Positions 51,841-60,581 of a DNA stretch of 64,000 nucleotides are shown piece by piece. The position numbers were made by a program, and so were the translations under genes. Below the pieces are notes generated by a model. It saw only the letters and a list, made by a program, of their open reading frames with translations. It searched no databases and was not told where the DNA came from. This DNA is from JBBPYC01 sp038200275. GTDB lineage: Bacteria; Pseudomonadota; Gammaproteobacteria; Burkholderiales; Burkholderiaceae_C. Position 1 is the stretch's first letter. Every line of letters begins with the position of its first letter. Where the stretch lies: NCBI GenBank assembly GCA_038200275.1, contig JBBPYC010000054.1:1-64000 (forward strand). The letters run 5' to 3'.

Positions 51841-52056
51841 CGGCCGATTATCGGGGGCGACTTGCCGGCACCGGGCGACGAGCCGGGATTCGCCCAGCAT
51901 TGCGGCATGATCTACCTCATGCGCGACGGCGCGCGCCTGCGTTTTGAGGTGGACCTGGGCGCTCGCAAACGCGCCGATCTCATGCGCTCGTCGCAGGTAC
52001 TTTCTTTGGCCACCAACGTGATCGACAGCGCAATGACCATGCCAGGCCGACCATGA
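51841..52056 (+). pseudogene. YfiR-like (DUF4154) C-terminal remnant
   Basis: The frame RPIIGGDLPAPGDEPGFAQH followed by GMIYLMRDGARLRFEVDLGA and SSQVLSLA matches the C-terminal part of YfiR-type periplasmic proteins (DUF4154), which inhibit YfiN diguanylate cyclases in other bacteria. The signal peptide and the first 100-odd residues are missing: the neighbouring uppP gene occupies that place. The stop overlaps the start of the GGDEF-EAL gene by four bases (ATGA), the usual coupling of such pairs. A short in-frame TTG at 51862 might allow a peptide but not a working YfiR. Confidence 0.65.
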
Positions 52057-54275
52057 TGCGGGGCCGACCCCAACCACGCACGGAGCGCCCTGCCTCCCAG
52101 GAGCGCGCATACGCGATTGCCTCTCGTATCAAGCATTGGGCGGCGTTGCGGTCCATCTGGCCGGCACGCGGGCACGTCAAACTGAGTTCGCGGCTGCGGT
52201 TGGTGGTCGCCGGCGCGATCGCCGTGCTGATGCTGCTGCTTTTTGTGTTGTTCGCCGGTCTGGAAATGCGCGACGTGCAGGAGCGCCACCACGAGCGCGC
52301 AAGCGCGATCGCTGCCGTGCTGGCAGAGAACGTGCGCGGCTCACTGGCGTTTTTCGATACCGAAGCGGCTGCCAAGATCCTGGCAAGCGTCGGCGCCCTG
52401 CCAGGCATCCGCTGGGCCGCTTTGCTCGATGCAGACCAGCGTTTGTTTGCCAGCTTCGCATTGCCGGATCAGCCGTTGCTCAAGCCGGCGGAGCTGGTCG
52501 CCCGGTTGCAGCGTGCCCCGCCCGGTAACGCCGTCAACCTGTCCGAGCAGGACGGCGCGCTGTACGTGACACAGGTGGTGCAGGTCGACGGGCAGCCGAT
52601 CGGCTGGTTGATGCTGAATCTGGACGCGGAGAACCCGTCGCTGCAGTTCCTCGGACGGCTGGGGATCGTGATGCTGGCTGCTGCCGTGTTTGGCCTGATC
52701 GCAAGCTTCGCTGCCGCCCGCGCGCTTGAACGCATCGCCTGGCCGATCACGAACCTGGCGAGCATGATGCGCGAAGTCTCCATTACGCACGACTACCGGA
52801 TGCGCCTGATGCACCACCGCAGCGACGAAATCGGCGAACTGCATGACGGCTTCAACGGTCTGCTCGAACAGCTGGAAGCACGCGAACAGGAGATTGCTGC
52901 GCACCAGAACGATCTGGTGCGGCTCGCCAACCTTGACGAAGTCACGCAGCTATCGAATCGGCATCATTTCCGGCAGCTACTCGACCGTGCACTCAAGCGC
53001 GCGGGAGACGTGCCATTCGCGCTGCTGTGCCTGGATCTGGACCGGTTCAAGAATGTGAACGATTCGCTCGGCCATGACATGGGTGACCGGGTACTTCGGC
53101 TGGTCGGCGAGCGCTTGCGCTCGATTGCACGAGCCGAAGACACGATGGCGCGCACCGGCGGCGATGAGTTCTCCGTCATCATGAGCAGGGTTTCCCATGA
53201 CGACGAGGCGTTGCCGTTTGCCCGCCGCATCCTGTGCTCGCTGCGCGAGCCGTTCGAGATCAACGGGCTGACCCTGCACATCGGAGCCAGCATCGGCATT
53301 GCGCTGGCACCTCGCGATGCGCTGGCGCCCGAGCAACTGATCAAGTATGCGGACCTGGCGCTCTACGAGGTCAAGGCGGCCGGCCGCAACACGGTGCGTG
53401 TGTATCAGCCGGCGATGGGCAACCTGGTCGACCGTCGGCTGGTGCTGGAGCAGGAATTGCGCGAAGCGCTCGCGCGGGGTCAACTCACGCTGGTCTATCA
53501 GCCGCAGATCCAGACGCGCGACCGAACTGTGACGGGTCTGGAGGCGCTGCTGCGTTGGAATCATCCCGTTCTTGGCGTGGTGGCGCCGGCCGAATTCATC
53601 CCGATCGCCGAAGACAGTGGGCTGATTGCTGAAATCGGCGCCTGGGTGCTGGAGGAAGCGTGCCGGGAAGTGCAATTGCACGACGACACGTTGTCGATCG
53701 CAGTCAACCTGTCGCCGGTGCAGGTGATGACACAGGATCTGGGCGCTTTGATCGACGGCGTGCTCGCCCGCACCGACTTGGCGGCGCATCGGCTCGAGCT
53801 TGAGATCACCGAGTCGGTGCTGCTCAATGAGGATGCCGCGACCTTGCAACAGATGGCGGCACTGCAGCAGCGCGGCGTGCGTATCGTGCTGGACGACTTC
53901 GGCACCGGTTTTGCATCGATGGCTTATTTGCTGCGTTTTCAATTCGAAAAAATCAAGATCGATCGCAGCTTCGTGCACCTGCTGCGCGAGCAGGGCCGAA
54001 AACGTGCCATCGTGCGCGCGATCATCGAGATGTCTCGACAGATGGGCACCCCCGTGCTGGCCGAAGGGGTGGAAAGCGAATCCGAGCTTCAGATGCTGAC
54101 CAGCGACGGCTGCACCGAAGTACAAGGCTATTATTTCTCGGGGCCGCTGAACGAGCAAGACCTTGCCTTGTTTCTGCGCACCTGGAACGGGGCGACCCTG
54201 ACCGCAGCAAACAGCGCGCTTGGCTCGCTGCGCACGGTGCCCAACTTGCTGCTGCTACCGGCCTCACAGGCATGA
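52053..54275 (+). CDS. membrane GGDEF-EAL protein with CHASE8-like sensor
   Basis: A 740-residue inner-membrane c-di-GMP enzyme. Two membrane helices (LVVAGAIAVLMLLLFVLFAG and IVMLAAAVFGLIASFAAA) enclose a periplasmic domain like CHASE8 of YfiN. A HAMP linker (WPITNLASMMREVSITHDYR) leads to the GGDEF domain with an intact TGGDEFSV (about residue 370) and an RxxD inhibition site five residues before it (RAED). The EAL domain has LEALLRWNHP, EITESVLLNED, VLDDFGTGFASM and IKIDRSFVHL, so both activities look possible. The ATG at 52053 overlaps the YfiR remnant, and the stop overlaps the LytTR pseudogene start. Confidence 0.93.
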   Translation: MMRGRPQPRTERPASQERAYAIASRIKHWAALRSIWPARGHVKLSSRLRLVVAGAIAVLMLLLFVLFAGLEMRDVQERHHERASAIAAVLAENVRGSLAFFDTEAAAKILASVGALPGIRWAALLDADQRLFASFALPDQPLLKPAELVARLQRAPPGNAVNLSEQDGALYVTQVVQVDGQPIGWLMLNLDAENPSLQFLGRLGIVMLAAAVFGLIASFAAARALERIAWPITNLASMMREVSITHDYRMRLMHHRSDEIGELHDGFNGLLEQLEAREQEIAAHQNDLVRLANLDEVTQLSNRHHFRQLLDRALKRAGDVPFALLCLDLDRFKNVNDSLGHDMGDRVLRLVGERLRSIARAEDTMARTGGDEFSVIMSRVSHDDEALPFARRILCSLREPFEINGLTLHIGASIGIALAPRDALAPEQLIKYADLALYEVKAAGRNTVRVYQPAMGNLVDRRLVLEQELREALARGQLTLVYQPQIQTRDRTVTGLEALLRWNHPVLGVVAPAEFIPIAEDSGLIAEIGAWVLEEACREVQLHDDTLSIAVNLSPVQVMTQDLGALIDGVLARTDLAAHRLELEITESVLLNEDAATLQQMAALQQRGVRIVLDDFGTGFASMAYLLRFQFEKIKIDRSFVHLLREQGRKRAIVRAIIEMSRQMGTPVLAEGVESESELQMLTSDGCTEVQGYYFSGPLNEQDLALFLRTWNGATLTAANSALGSLRTVPNLLLLPASQA

Positions 54276-54814
54276 GCGCGGGTGGGCGATCCGCCGTGGA
54301 CGGTGCGGCGGCTGAGCCGCTTGCAGCCAAGGCGCTGCTGGTCAAAGACGAGCCGTCATCGGCCGGCCGCGCTGCGCCGCAGACTCACGCGCGCGGGGGC
54401 GTCGCTGTAATTGCTGGCCATCGTCGGCGATGGCGCCACAGCGGTCGCGGCTTCGCCGGCGCTGCGGCCCGACGAGCGGTTCTTCGACATCAAGATGCCA
54501 GCCCTGACCGGGCTCGACGCAGCCTCCCCCCGAGCTGGCCGATCGCTGGGACGATTTCGAGGCCGCCGACAGGTATTTGCTCTTGCTCTCCACAAGCGGC
54601 GAATACCTGATTCGCACGCCGATGAAGGAATTGGCGCCACGGCTCGACCTGCAGGTGTTCTGGCAGGTGCACCGAGGCACGCAGATGCGCGCGAATGCGA
54701 TCGACTCGGTGTTGCGCGACGAATCAGGCCGCCTCACGCTCAGCTCGCGCGGCTGCAGCGATCAGTTCGCCGCAATTCGCCTGCATGCGTACTTGTTCAA
54801 ACCGATGCAGCGAC
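54272..54814 (+). pseudogene. LytTR-type response regulator, frameshifted
   Basis: Three pieces of a LytTR response regulator lie in three frames. The first, starting ATG at 54272, has AKALLVKDEPSS, the phosphoacceptor acidic pocket. The second, from about 54411, has VGDGATAVAASPALRPDE and FFDIKMPALTGLD with the phosphorylated Asp. The third, from about 54550, has FEAADRYLLLLSTSGEYLI and the DNA-binding part RTPMKELAPRLDLQVFWQVH then HAYLFKPMQ. Most of the second half of the receiver and the linker is deleted. The ATG overlaps the stop of the GGDEF-EAL gene (ATGA), so it was the third member of that operon. Confidence 0.8.
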
Positions 54815-54854
54815 CGCTTTCACCGGCGGCATGGTCGGCGTCGGCTTCGATCGG

Positions 54855-55835
54855 CTATTTCGGATTCATTTGCGTGAAGTTGAGCGGCATCCACTGGTAC
54901 CCGTTGCCAACTTCACGCAGGTGTCCCAGACCGGGGAACGCGATGTGCGACGCACCAACCGGCGTGCCTTCGTTGGCTGCGCGCGTGAAGATTTGCTTGC
55001 GCATTGCGGCCGCAACGTTTGGATCGACGTCGAATGCGATCGTGACGGACGGATCGTCCAACTGCACCGCGGCCACGTGGATCAAGTCGCCGATCAGCAG
55101 CAGCTTCTGCGCGCCGCTCGTCACTTCATACGAATGGTGGCCCGGTGTGTGGCCGTTCGTGGGCAGCGCGGCAATGCCGGGCGACAACTCGGCGGCAGCG
55201 CCATCGAATGGCTTGAATTTGTTGGCTGCGATGTAGGGCTTGAGCGCCGCCATGGCGCCTTTGAAGAAGTTCTTCATCTCGGCCGGCGCCGCTTCCATCT
55301 TTTGCTCGCTGAGCCAGAAGTCCGCGTCCGCTTTGCTGACGCGCACCGTTGCATTGAGAAACGCCCGCTCGCCGTTCGTGACCAGCCCGCCCACATGATC
55401 AACGTGCAGGTGCGTGATGTAGATTTCATCGACTTGCGCAGGCTGGTAGCCGGATGCCTGCAGGTTCGCGGTCAGCTTGCCGAGCGTGGGGCCGAAGAAC
55501 GCCCCGGCGCCCGCGTCAACCAGCACCAGCTTGGCGCCGGTGTTGATCAGATAGCCGTTCACCGATGTCTCGACCGGCAACGTCAAAAACGAGTGGGCAA
55601 GCGCCTGCTCGGTGGCCGCAGGCGGCTGCTTGAGCAGCTTGTCGGCCGGCATCGCGAACGTGCCGTCGTTCAATGCGGTGACTTCGAAGTCGCCCAGCAT
55701 CATGCGGTAGAAACCCGGCGCGGCCAGCTTGGCCATCGGTGCTTCCGCATACGATGAGCCGGCTGCAACCAGCGCTGCGGCCGTGGTGGCTAGAGCGGTC
55801 AGATGAACAAAACGCTTCCAGATGGGCAACGACAT
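54855..55835 (-). CDS. secreted metallo-beta-lactamase-fold hydrolase
   Basis: A periplasmic MBL-fold hydrolase of 326 residues. The signal peptide FVHLTALATTAAALVAAGSSYAE is followed by the fold with the zinc motif YITHLHVDHVGGLVTNGE, the third His in PTNGHTPGHHSYEVTSG, and the bridging Asp in LLLIGDLIHVAAVQ. Relatives are annotated as beta-lactamase-like or quorum-quenching lactonase-like proteins; the true substrate is unknown. The gene is convergent with the LytTR pseudogene, and divergent from the DUF924 gene whose start it nearly touches. Confidence 0.9.
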   Translation of the reverse strand: MSLPIWKRFVHLTALATTAAALVAAGSSYAEAPMAKLAAPGFYRMMLGDFEVTALNDGTFAMPADKLLKQPPAATEQALAHSFLTLPVETSVNGYLINTGAKLVLVDAGAGAFFGPTLGKLTANLQASGYQPAQVDEIYITHLHVDHVGGLVTNGERAFLNATVRVSKADADFWLSEQKMEAAPAEMKNFFKGAMAALKPYIAANKFKPFDGAAAELSPGIAALPTNGHTPGHHSYEVTSGAQKLLLIGDLIHVAAVQLDDPSVTIAFDVDPNVAAAMRKQIFTRAANEGTPVGASHIAFPGLGHLREVGNGYQWMPLNFTQMNPK

Positions 55836-55845
55836 GAGGGTTTCC

Positions 55846-56511
55846 TTGAATGATGCTGAGCGGCAAGCGGGCGACGGCTTGTCCGAGCGCAGTTTATCGG
55901 CCGTACTGAACGACGATCAGCGCACCGTGCTTGACTTCTGGCTCGGCGATGGCGTGCTGCACGGCTGGCCGGGCGAGAAGATGAACGATCGCTGGTTCGG
56001 CGTCGACGCTGCCGTGGACAGCGAAATCAAGCAACGCTTCGGCTCATTGGTTACGCAAGCGCTTGCCGACGGCTTGGCCGACTGGGAAGCCGGGCCGCTG
56101 CAGCGCCTTTCGCTCGTGATCCTGCTCGACCAGTTCACGCGCAACATCTTTCGTGGCAGCGCTCGAGCATTCGCGGGTGATTCGCGCGCGCAAACGCTGG
56201 TTCTTGACGCACTGCGAGACGGGCAAGACGCCGCGCTGCCTTGGGTCGGTCGCGTTTTTTTGTACATGCCGCTGATGCATGCCGAAGATCTCACGCTCCA
56301 ACGGCAATGCGTTCGATGTTTCGAGCGGTTGCTGGCCGAAGCGCCCGCCCCGCTTCACAAGACGCTGCAGGGCAATCTGCGCTTTGCCGAGTCGCATCTC
56401 GACATCATCGAGCGCTTCGGTCGTTTTCCGTATCGCAACGCCGTACTGGCGCGCAGCACCAGCGCGGCCGAGCACGAATTTTTGAAGTCGGGGCCTCGCT
56501 TCGGTCAATAG
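55846..56511 (+). CDS. DUF924-family protein
   Basis: A cytosolic protein of the DUF924 family, helical and TPR-like, function unknown. Family marks are VLDFWLGDGVLHGW, DRWFGVDAAVDSEIKQRFG, RLSLVILLDQFTRNIFRGSA and LYMPLMHAEDLTLQRQCV, and RFGRFPYRNAVLAR near the C-terminus. The start is taken as TTG at 55846, with GAGGG seven bases ahead, giving 221 residues; an in-frame ATG at 55822 would overlap the divergent MBL gene by 14 bases. Confidence 0.85.
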   Translation: MNDAERQAGDGLSERSLSAVLNDDQRTVLDFWLGDGVLHGWPGEKMNDRWFGVDAAVDSEIKQRFGSLVTQALADGLADWEAGPLQRLSLVILLDQFTRNIFRGSARAFAGDSRAQTLVLDALRDGQDAALPWVGRVFLYMPLMHAEDLTLQRQCVRCFERLLAEAPAPLHKTLQGNLRFAESHLDIIERFGRFPYRNAVLARSTSAAEHEFLKSGPRFGQ

Positions 56512-56808
56512 CGCTCGGCTGGTTGGCCGCTTCCCGCCCGCGCGGCTACGCCGAGAAGCGTGCGTTTGATGTCTGCAGCAGATTCGATCTGCCAGAGAGT
56601 GCCTGGCGCGCGTAGCTTGTATCGGCGGGCGCTCAGATGCAATCGCTACCGGTTACCTACGCAACGTCTTGTGCCGCCACAGAGCGGACTCGCTGCCGCC
56701 ATTTCGCTGCCCATAAAATTTGTCTCCAGCTTTACTTGTTGAACACTTCGTTCCCGCTTGCGAGCGCCCCTCTACCCATTCCGCCGCTTGCCGGCGGCTC
56801 GAAACCGC
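56512..56808. other. intergenic region ahead of argG
   Basis: This 297-base stretch follows the DUF924 gene and must carry the argG promoter. An AT-richer block at about 56713-56745 (CATAAAATTTGTC) is the best place for it. No gene is seen; a direct start-proximal ribosome site for argG is weak. Confidence 0.35.
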
Positions 56809-58152
56809 ATGTCCACGATCCTTCAACACATTCCCACCGGCCAAAAAGTCGGCATCGCGTTCTCCGGCGGCCTGGACACCAGCGCCGCGCTGCACTGGAT
56901 GCGCAACAAAGGCGCGGTGCCTTACGCCTACACCGCAAACCTCGGCCAACCCGACGAGCCCGACTACGATGAAATCCCGAAGAAGGCGATGCAGTACGGC
57001 GCTGAAGCTGCCCGGCTGATCGACTGCCGCCGCCAGCTCGTCGCCGAAGGCATTGCTGCGCTGCAGTGCGGCGCGTTCCATATTTCGACCGCCGGTGTGA
57101 CCTACTTCAACACCACGCCGCTCGGCCGCGCCGTGACCGGCACCATGCTGGTCGGTGCGATGCGCGAAGACGATGTGAACATCTGGGGCGACGGCAGCAC
57201 GTACAAGGGCAACGACATCGAGCGGTTCTACCGCTACGGCCTGCTGACCAATCCGTCGCTCAAGATCTACAAGCCGTGGCTTGACCAGACGTTCATCGAC
57301 GAACTCGGCGGCCGTGCCGAGATGTCGGCGTTCATGACTCAAGCCGGCTTTGGCTACAAGATGTCGGCCGAAAAAGCGTACTCGACCGACTCGAACATGC
57401 TGGGCGCCACCCACGAAGCCAAAGACCTTGAGCACCTGAGCAGCGGCCTGCACATCGTGAACCCGATCATGGGCGTGGCGTTCTGGAAGCACGACGTCGA
57501 GATCAAGGCCGAAGAAGTTACGGTGCGCTTCGAAGAAGGCCAGCCGGTCGCACTGAACGGCCAGGAATTTACCGATCCCGTCGAGTTGCTGCTCGAAGCC
57601 AACCGCATCGGCGGTCGGCATGGCCTGGGCACATCGGATCAGATCGAGAACCGCATCATCGAAGCCAAGAGCCGCGGCATCTATGAGGCGCCCGGCATGG
57701 CGCTGCTGTTCATCGCTTACGAGCGGCTCGTGACCGGCATCCACAACGAGGACACGATCGAGCAATACCGCATCAACGGCCTGCGCCTGGGCCGCCTGCT
57801 GTACCAGGGCCGCTGGTTCGACCCGCAGTCACTGATGCTGCGTGAGACCGGTCAACGTTGGGTTGCGCGTGCGGTGACGGGCGAAGTCACGATCGAGCTG
57901 CGGCGTGGCAACGACTATTCCATTTTGAACACCGAGTCGCCGAACCTCACCTACCAGCCCGAGCGCCTGACGATGGAAAAAGGCGCCTCGACCTTCTCAC
58001 CCGCCGACCGCATCGGCCAGCTCACGATGCGCAACCTGGACATTACCGATACACGCGAGAAGCTGATGACGTATGCGAAGGTTGGGCTGCTGTCGTTAGG
58101 CGAAGGGTCGGTGCTGCCGCAATTGGGGCACGAGGACAGCAGCAAGGGCTGA
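56809..58152 (+). CDS. argG: argininosuccinate synthase
   Basis: ArgG joins citrulline and aspartate with ATP in the next-to-last step of arginine synthesis. The ATP pyrophosphatase loop is VGIAFSGGLDTSAALHWM at residues 14-31, followed by AYTANLGQPDEPDYDEIPKK and CGAFHISTAGVTYFNTTPLG, characteristic of the long (type 2, E. coli-like) ArgG. The 447-residue length equals that of E. coli. The ATG at 56809 was chosen because MSTILQHIPTGQKVGIAFSG is the conserved opening; an earlier frame from 56758 is unconserved. Confidence 0.97.
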   Translation: MSTILQHIPTGQKVGIAFSGGLDTSAALHWMRNKGAVPYAYTANLGQPDEPDYDEIPKKAMQYGAEAARLIDCRRQLVAEGIAALQCGAFHISTAGVTYFNTTPLGRAVTGTMLVGAMREDDVNIWGDGSTYKGNDIERFYRYGLLTNPSLKIYKPWLDQTFIDELGGRAEMSAFMTQAGFGYKMSAEKAYSTDSNMLGATHEAKDLEHLSSGLHIVNPIMGVAFWKHDVEIKAEEVTVRFEEGQPVALNGQEFTDPVELLLEANRIGGRHGLGTSDQIENRIIEAKSRGIYEAPGMALLFIAYERLVTGIHNEDTIEQYRINGLRLGRLLYQGRWFDPQSLMLRETGQRWVARAVTGEVTIELRRGNDYSILNTESPNLTYQPERLTMEKGASTFSPADRIGQLTMRNLDITDTREKLMTYAKVGLLSLGEGSVLPQLGHEDSSKG

Positions 58153-58155
58153 ACC

Positions 58156-58744
58156 TCAAGACCAGCCAGCGCGATCACGCATCGCGCCAGCTGACCAAGC
58201 GCAACCGCCGCCGCCCGAATCGCCACCGCAACCACCGTTACTGGACGAATCGCTGCCGCCGAAACCATCAGAGCCGCCACTGCTGACTCCATCGGCACCG
58301 AAGCTTGTGCCGCAATAGACGTCGCTGCCCGATCACTAATCGATGCTTCGACAGTCGGGCAGGTAGCTGAAGCCGCCCGGCATCGCAAAATTTTTGTCTA
58401 ACGCGAACAGCAGTGGTAACTGCCCGGGCTTCCGCGGATCAATGCTCTCTTCTTTGCAAGCCCAATACCAACTGCGGCACAGGCCGTCGTTGCGGCGCGG
58501 ATCCTTGCCCAGCATCTCCGCCGGGCTGTGATGCAGCAGACGGCCGAATGCGGTGTGACACCAACCTTCGTAGGTGCGGGTGTGCAGGATGAACTCTTGC
58601 CACGCCGCATCGGCGATCTTCGACGGCATCGCAACGAATTTGCGTTGGCAGCTGCGCCTCCCGGATGAACTGCCGCTGCGGGCTCAGCTCCCAATGCGGC
58701 AATCCAGCGTAGAGCAGCAGCGTTGTGATGGACATCGCGAACAA
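58156..58744 (-). pseudogene. Gly/Cys-rich-tailed protein, inactivated
   Basis: The remnant starts at an ATG near 58744 (SITTLLLYAGLPHWELSPQ, then FIREAQLP), shifts frame near 58640, and continues as FVAMPSKIADAAWQEFILHT, GWCHTAFGRLLHHSPAEML, SWYWACKEESIDPRKPGQLP and FALDKNFAMPGGFSYLPDC. Two adjacent in-frame stops (TAG and TGA, 58338-58333) interrupt it, after which the same frame goes on with a Gly/Ser/Cys-rich tail (YCGTSFGADGVSSGGSDGFG, NGGCGGDSGGGGC) to a TGA at 58156. I recall a similar bacterial family with WHEFILFTR and a Gly-Cys tail; its function is unknown. One frameshift and two stops make it a pseudogene. Confidence 0.75.
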
Positions 58745-58745
58745 C

Positions 58746-58880
58746 TAGGCCGGCTGCAGTCCGTACCAAAGCGCGGCCGGCAGCACCGGCAACACGGCGC
58801 GGCGCAACCCCATCAGCGCGTTGGTGCGGAAGCGATAGCTCGGCGGCGGCGCGTTACTTTCAGTGTGGAACTGCCGGGCG
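58746..58880 (-). pseudogene. fragment of an unidentified C-terminal coding sequence
   Basis: Directly upstream of the Gly/Cys-rich remnant (minus sense) a frame reads FHTESNAPPPSYRFRTNALM and RRAVLPVLPAALWYGLQPA before a TAG at 58748-58746. It looks like the tail of a protein that preceded the remnant in an operon, but its beginning is absent because the XdhC gene ends at 58915. No family is recognised. Confidence 0.3.
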
Positions 58881-58914
58881 AGGTTCGGTCGGGCAACCGA
58901 CCCGGTCGCCTCCC

Positions 58915-59985
58915 CTACGCCGCTTGCTGCGCATTCTTCGCGCTGGCCACGTCCATGTCGCGCGGCAAGGTCACGCCGTTTTTCACCGCGATGATCTCGG
59001 CCATCACGCTGACGGCGATCTCCGGGGGTGTCTTGCTGCCGACGTAAATACCGATCGGGCCGCGCAGGCGCGCGAGCGACGCCTCCGTCTGGTCGAAGTG
59101 TTCGATCATGCGTTCGCGCCGCGCGTCGTTGTTGCGGCGCGAGCCGATTGCACCGACATAAAACGCTTCCGTGCCGAGCGCTTCGAGCAGTGCCAAGTCA
59201 TCGAGCTTCGGGTCGTGCGTGAGGGCCACCACGCAACTGCGTGAGTCGGGTCGGAACGCAGTCACGACGTCGTCCGGCATCTCGCTCGACAGCGTGACAC
59301 CCGGCACCGACCAGCCGCCGCGGTACTCGGCGCGCGGGTCGCAGACCGTGACTGCGAAGCCGCTGAACAGCGCCATCGTGGCCAGGTACTCGGTCAGCTG
59401 CCCAGCGCCGATCAGCAGCATTCGGTATTCGGGGCCGAACGTGTTGACCAGTTCCGTATCGGACAGCCGAAGCGCTTGCGGCTGCGCCGATTGCTCAAGC
59501 TGCACGCTGCCGTCGCGCAGCTGCACCGTGCGTTGTGTGAGCTGGCCGGCTTCGAGCGATGTGACGAGTTCCGTAAGCTGCTGAGCATCGGGGTCGAACT
59601 CGAGCAGCAACTCCAGCGTGCCGCCGCACGGCAAGCCGAAACGATGGGCTTCGTCGGCACTGACGCCGTATTTGACGAAGCGCGGCGGGCCGGAAGGAAT
59701 CGATTTGTGGTCGTCGCCCGCTTCTGCCAAAACGCCGGATGGTTGCATCCCTTCGGTTCCGGCACCCGCCGCATAAGCCCGCGTGAACCGAAAGATCAGA
59801 TCGTCCTCGATGCACCCGCCCGAGACCGAGCCGACCACCGCACCGTCTTCCGCCAGGGACATGATCGAGCCGACCGGTCGCGGCGATGAGCCCCAGGTGC
59901 GCACCACGGTGGCCAGCAACGCGCGTTGGCCGTTACTGCGCCAGTCGCGCAGATGCCGCAGCACCATGACGTCCAAATTTTCCAT
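58915..59985 (-). CDS. XdhC/CoxI-family molybdenum-hydroxylase maturation protein
   Basis: A cytosolic protein of the XdhC/CoxI family that binds molybdenum cofactor and helps its sulfuration and insertion into xanthine dehydrogenase-type enzymes. The N-terminal domain has ALLATVVRTWGSSPRPVGSI and VGSVSGGCIEDDLIF; the C-terminal Rossmann-like domain begins MLLIGAGQLTEYLATMALFS and contains VVALTHDPKLDDLALLEAL and FYVGAIGSRRNNDARRERM. The length is 356 residues. It is the last gene of the cox-type operon, 33 bases after coxG. In Oligotropha its counterpart would be CoxF or CoxI. Confidence 0.92.
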   Translation of the reverse strand: MENLDVMVLRHLRDWRSNGQRALLATVVRTWGSSPRPVGSIMSLAEDGAVVGSVSGGCIEDDLIFRFTRAYAAGAGTEGMQPSGVLAEAGDDHKSIPSGPPRFVKYGVSADEAHRFGLPCGGTLELLLEFDPDAQQLTELVTSLEAGQLTQRTVQLRDGSVQLEQSAQPQALRLSDTELVNTFGPEYRMLLIGAGQLTEYLATMALFSGFAVTVCDPRAEYRGGWSVPGVTLSSEMPDDVVTAFRPDSRSCVVALTHDPKLDDLALLEALGTEAFYVGAIGSRRNNDARRERMIEHFDQTEASLARLRGPIGIYVGSKTPPEIAVSVMAEIIAVKNGVTLPRDMDVASAKNAQQAA

Positions 59986-60018
59986 ACGTTGGGCAGCGAA
60001 TTGGTGAAGCGGACTCGA

Positions 60019-60525
60019 TCAGGCTGCCGTGTCGGGCGCAGCCGGCGCGCCCTCACCTTCGGCTGGCGCCGGGTAGCGCCGCTGCATCTCCTGCTCGAAG
60101 CGCTTGAAAAAACTCTCGGCGATCGACTTGGCCGCACCATCGACCAGCCGCTGACCGAGTTGCGCGACCTTGCCGCCGACTTGCGCGTTCACCGTGTAGG
60201 CCAGCAGGCAACCCGGCGTGCTGTCTTCGGCCGGCGTCAGGCTGACCTGCGCAGCGCCTTTGCCGTGGCCGGCTGCGCCACCCTGGCCCTCGAATCCGAT
60301 CGTGTAGCTGTGCGGTGCGTTGACGTCGGACAACGCGATGTTGCCCGCGAACTTGGCCGACACCGGGCCGATCTTGAGCGCCATGCCGATCGCGTATTTG
60401 TCGTCTGCGGTGCGCTCGACCTTGTCGCAACCGGGGATGCTGGCTTTGAGCACCTCAGGATCGTTCAGCGCGTCCCAGGCTTGTTGCTGCGTGACGTGGA
60501 GCGGGCGGCTGCCTTGCATGTCCAT
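60019..60525 (-). CDS. coxG: CoxG-like SRPBCC-fold protein
   Basis: A small protein of the CoxG family (SRPBCC/START-like fold), thought to attach or mature the CO dehydrogenase-type enzyme at the membrane. The signatures are LHVTQQQAWDALNDPEVLKA, SIPGCDKVERTADDKYAI and PVSAKFAGNIALSDV, and KVAQLGQRLVDGAAKSIAE before the FFKRFE end. The ATG at 60525 has AAGGAAACC upstream and gives 168 residues. It sits between coxE and the XdhC gene on the same strand. Confidence 0.92.
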   Translation of the reverse strand: MDMQGSRPLHVTQQQAWDALNDPEVLKASIPGCDKVERTADDKYAIGMALKIGPVSAKFAGNIALSDVNAPHSYTIGFEGQGGAAGHGKGAAQVSLTPAEDSTPGCLLAYTVNAQVGGKVAQLGQRLVDGAAKSIAESFFKRFEQEMQRRYPAPAEGEGAPAAPDTAA

Positions 60526-60581
60526 GGGGCGGTTTCCTTGTCGTTTTGATTGTTCGGTCGGGGATTTGGGAACGGCGGGCA

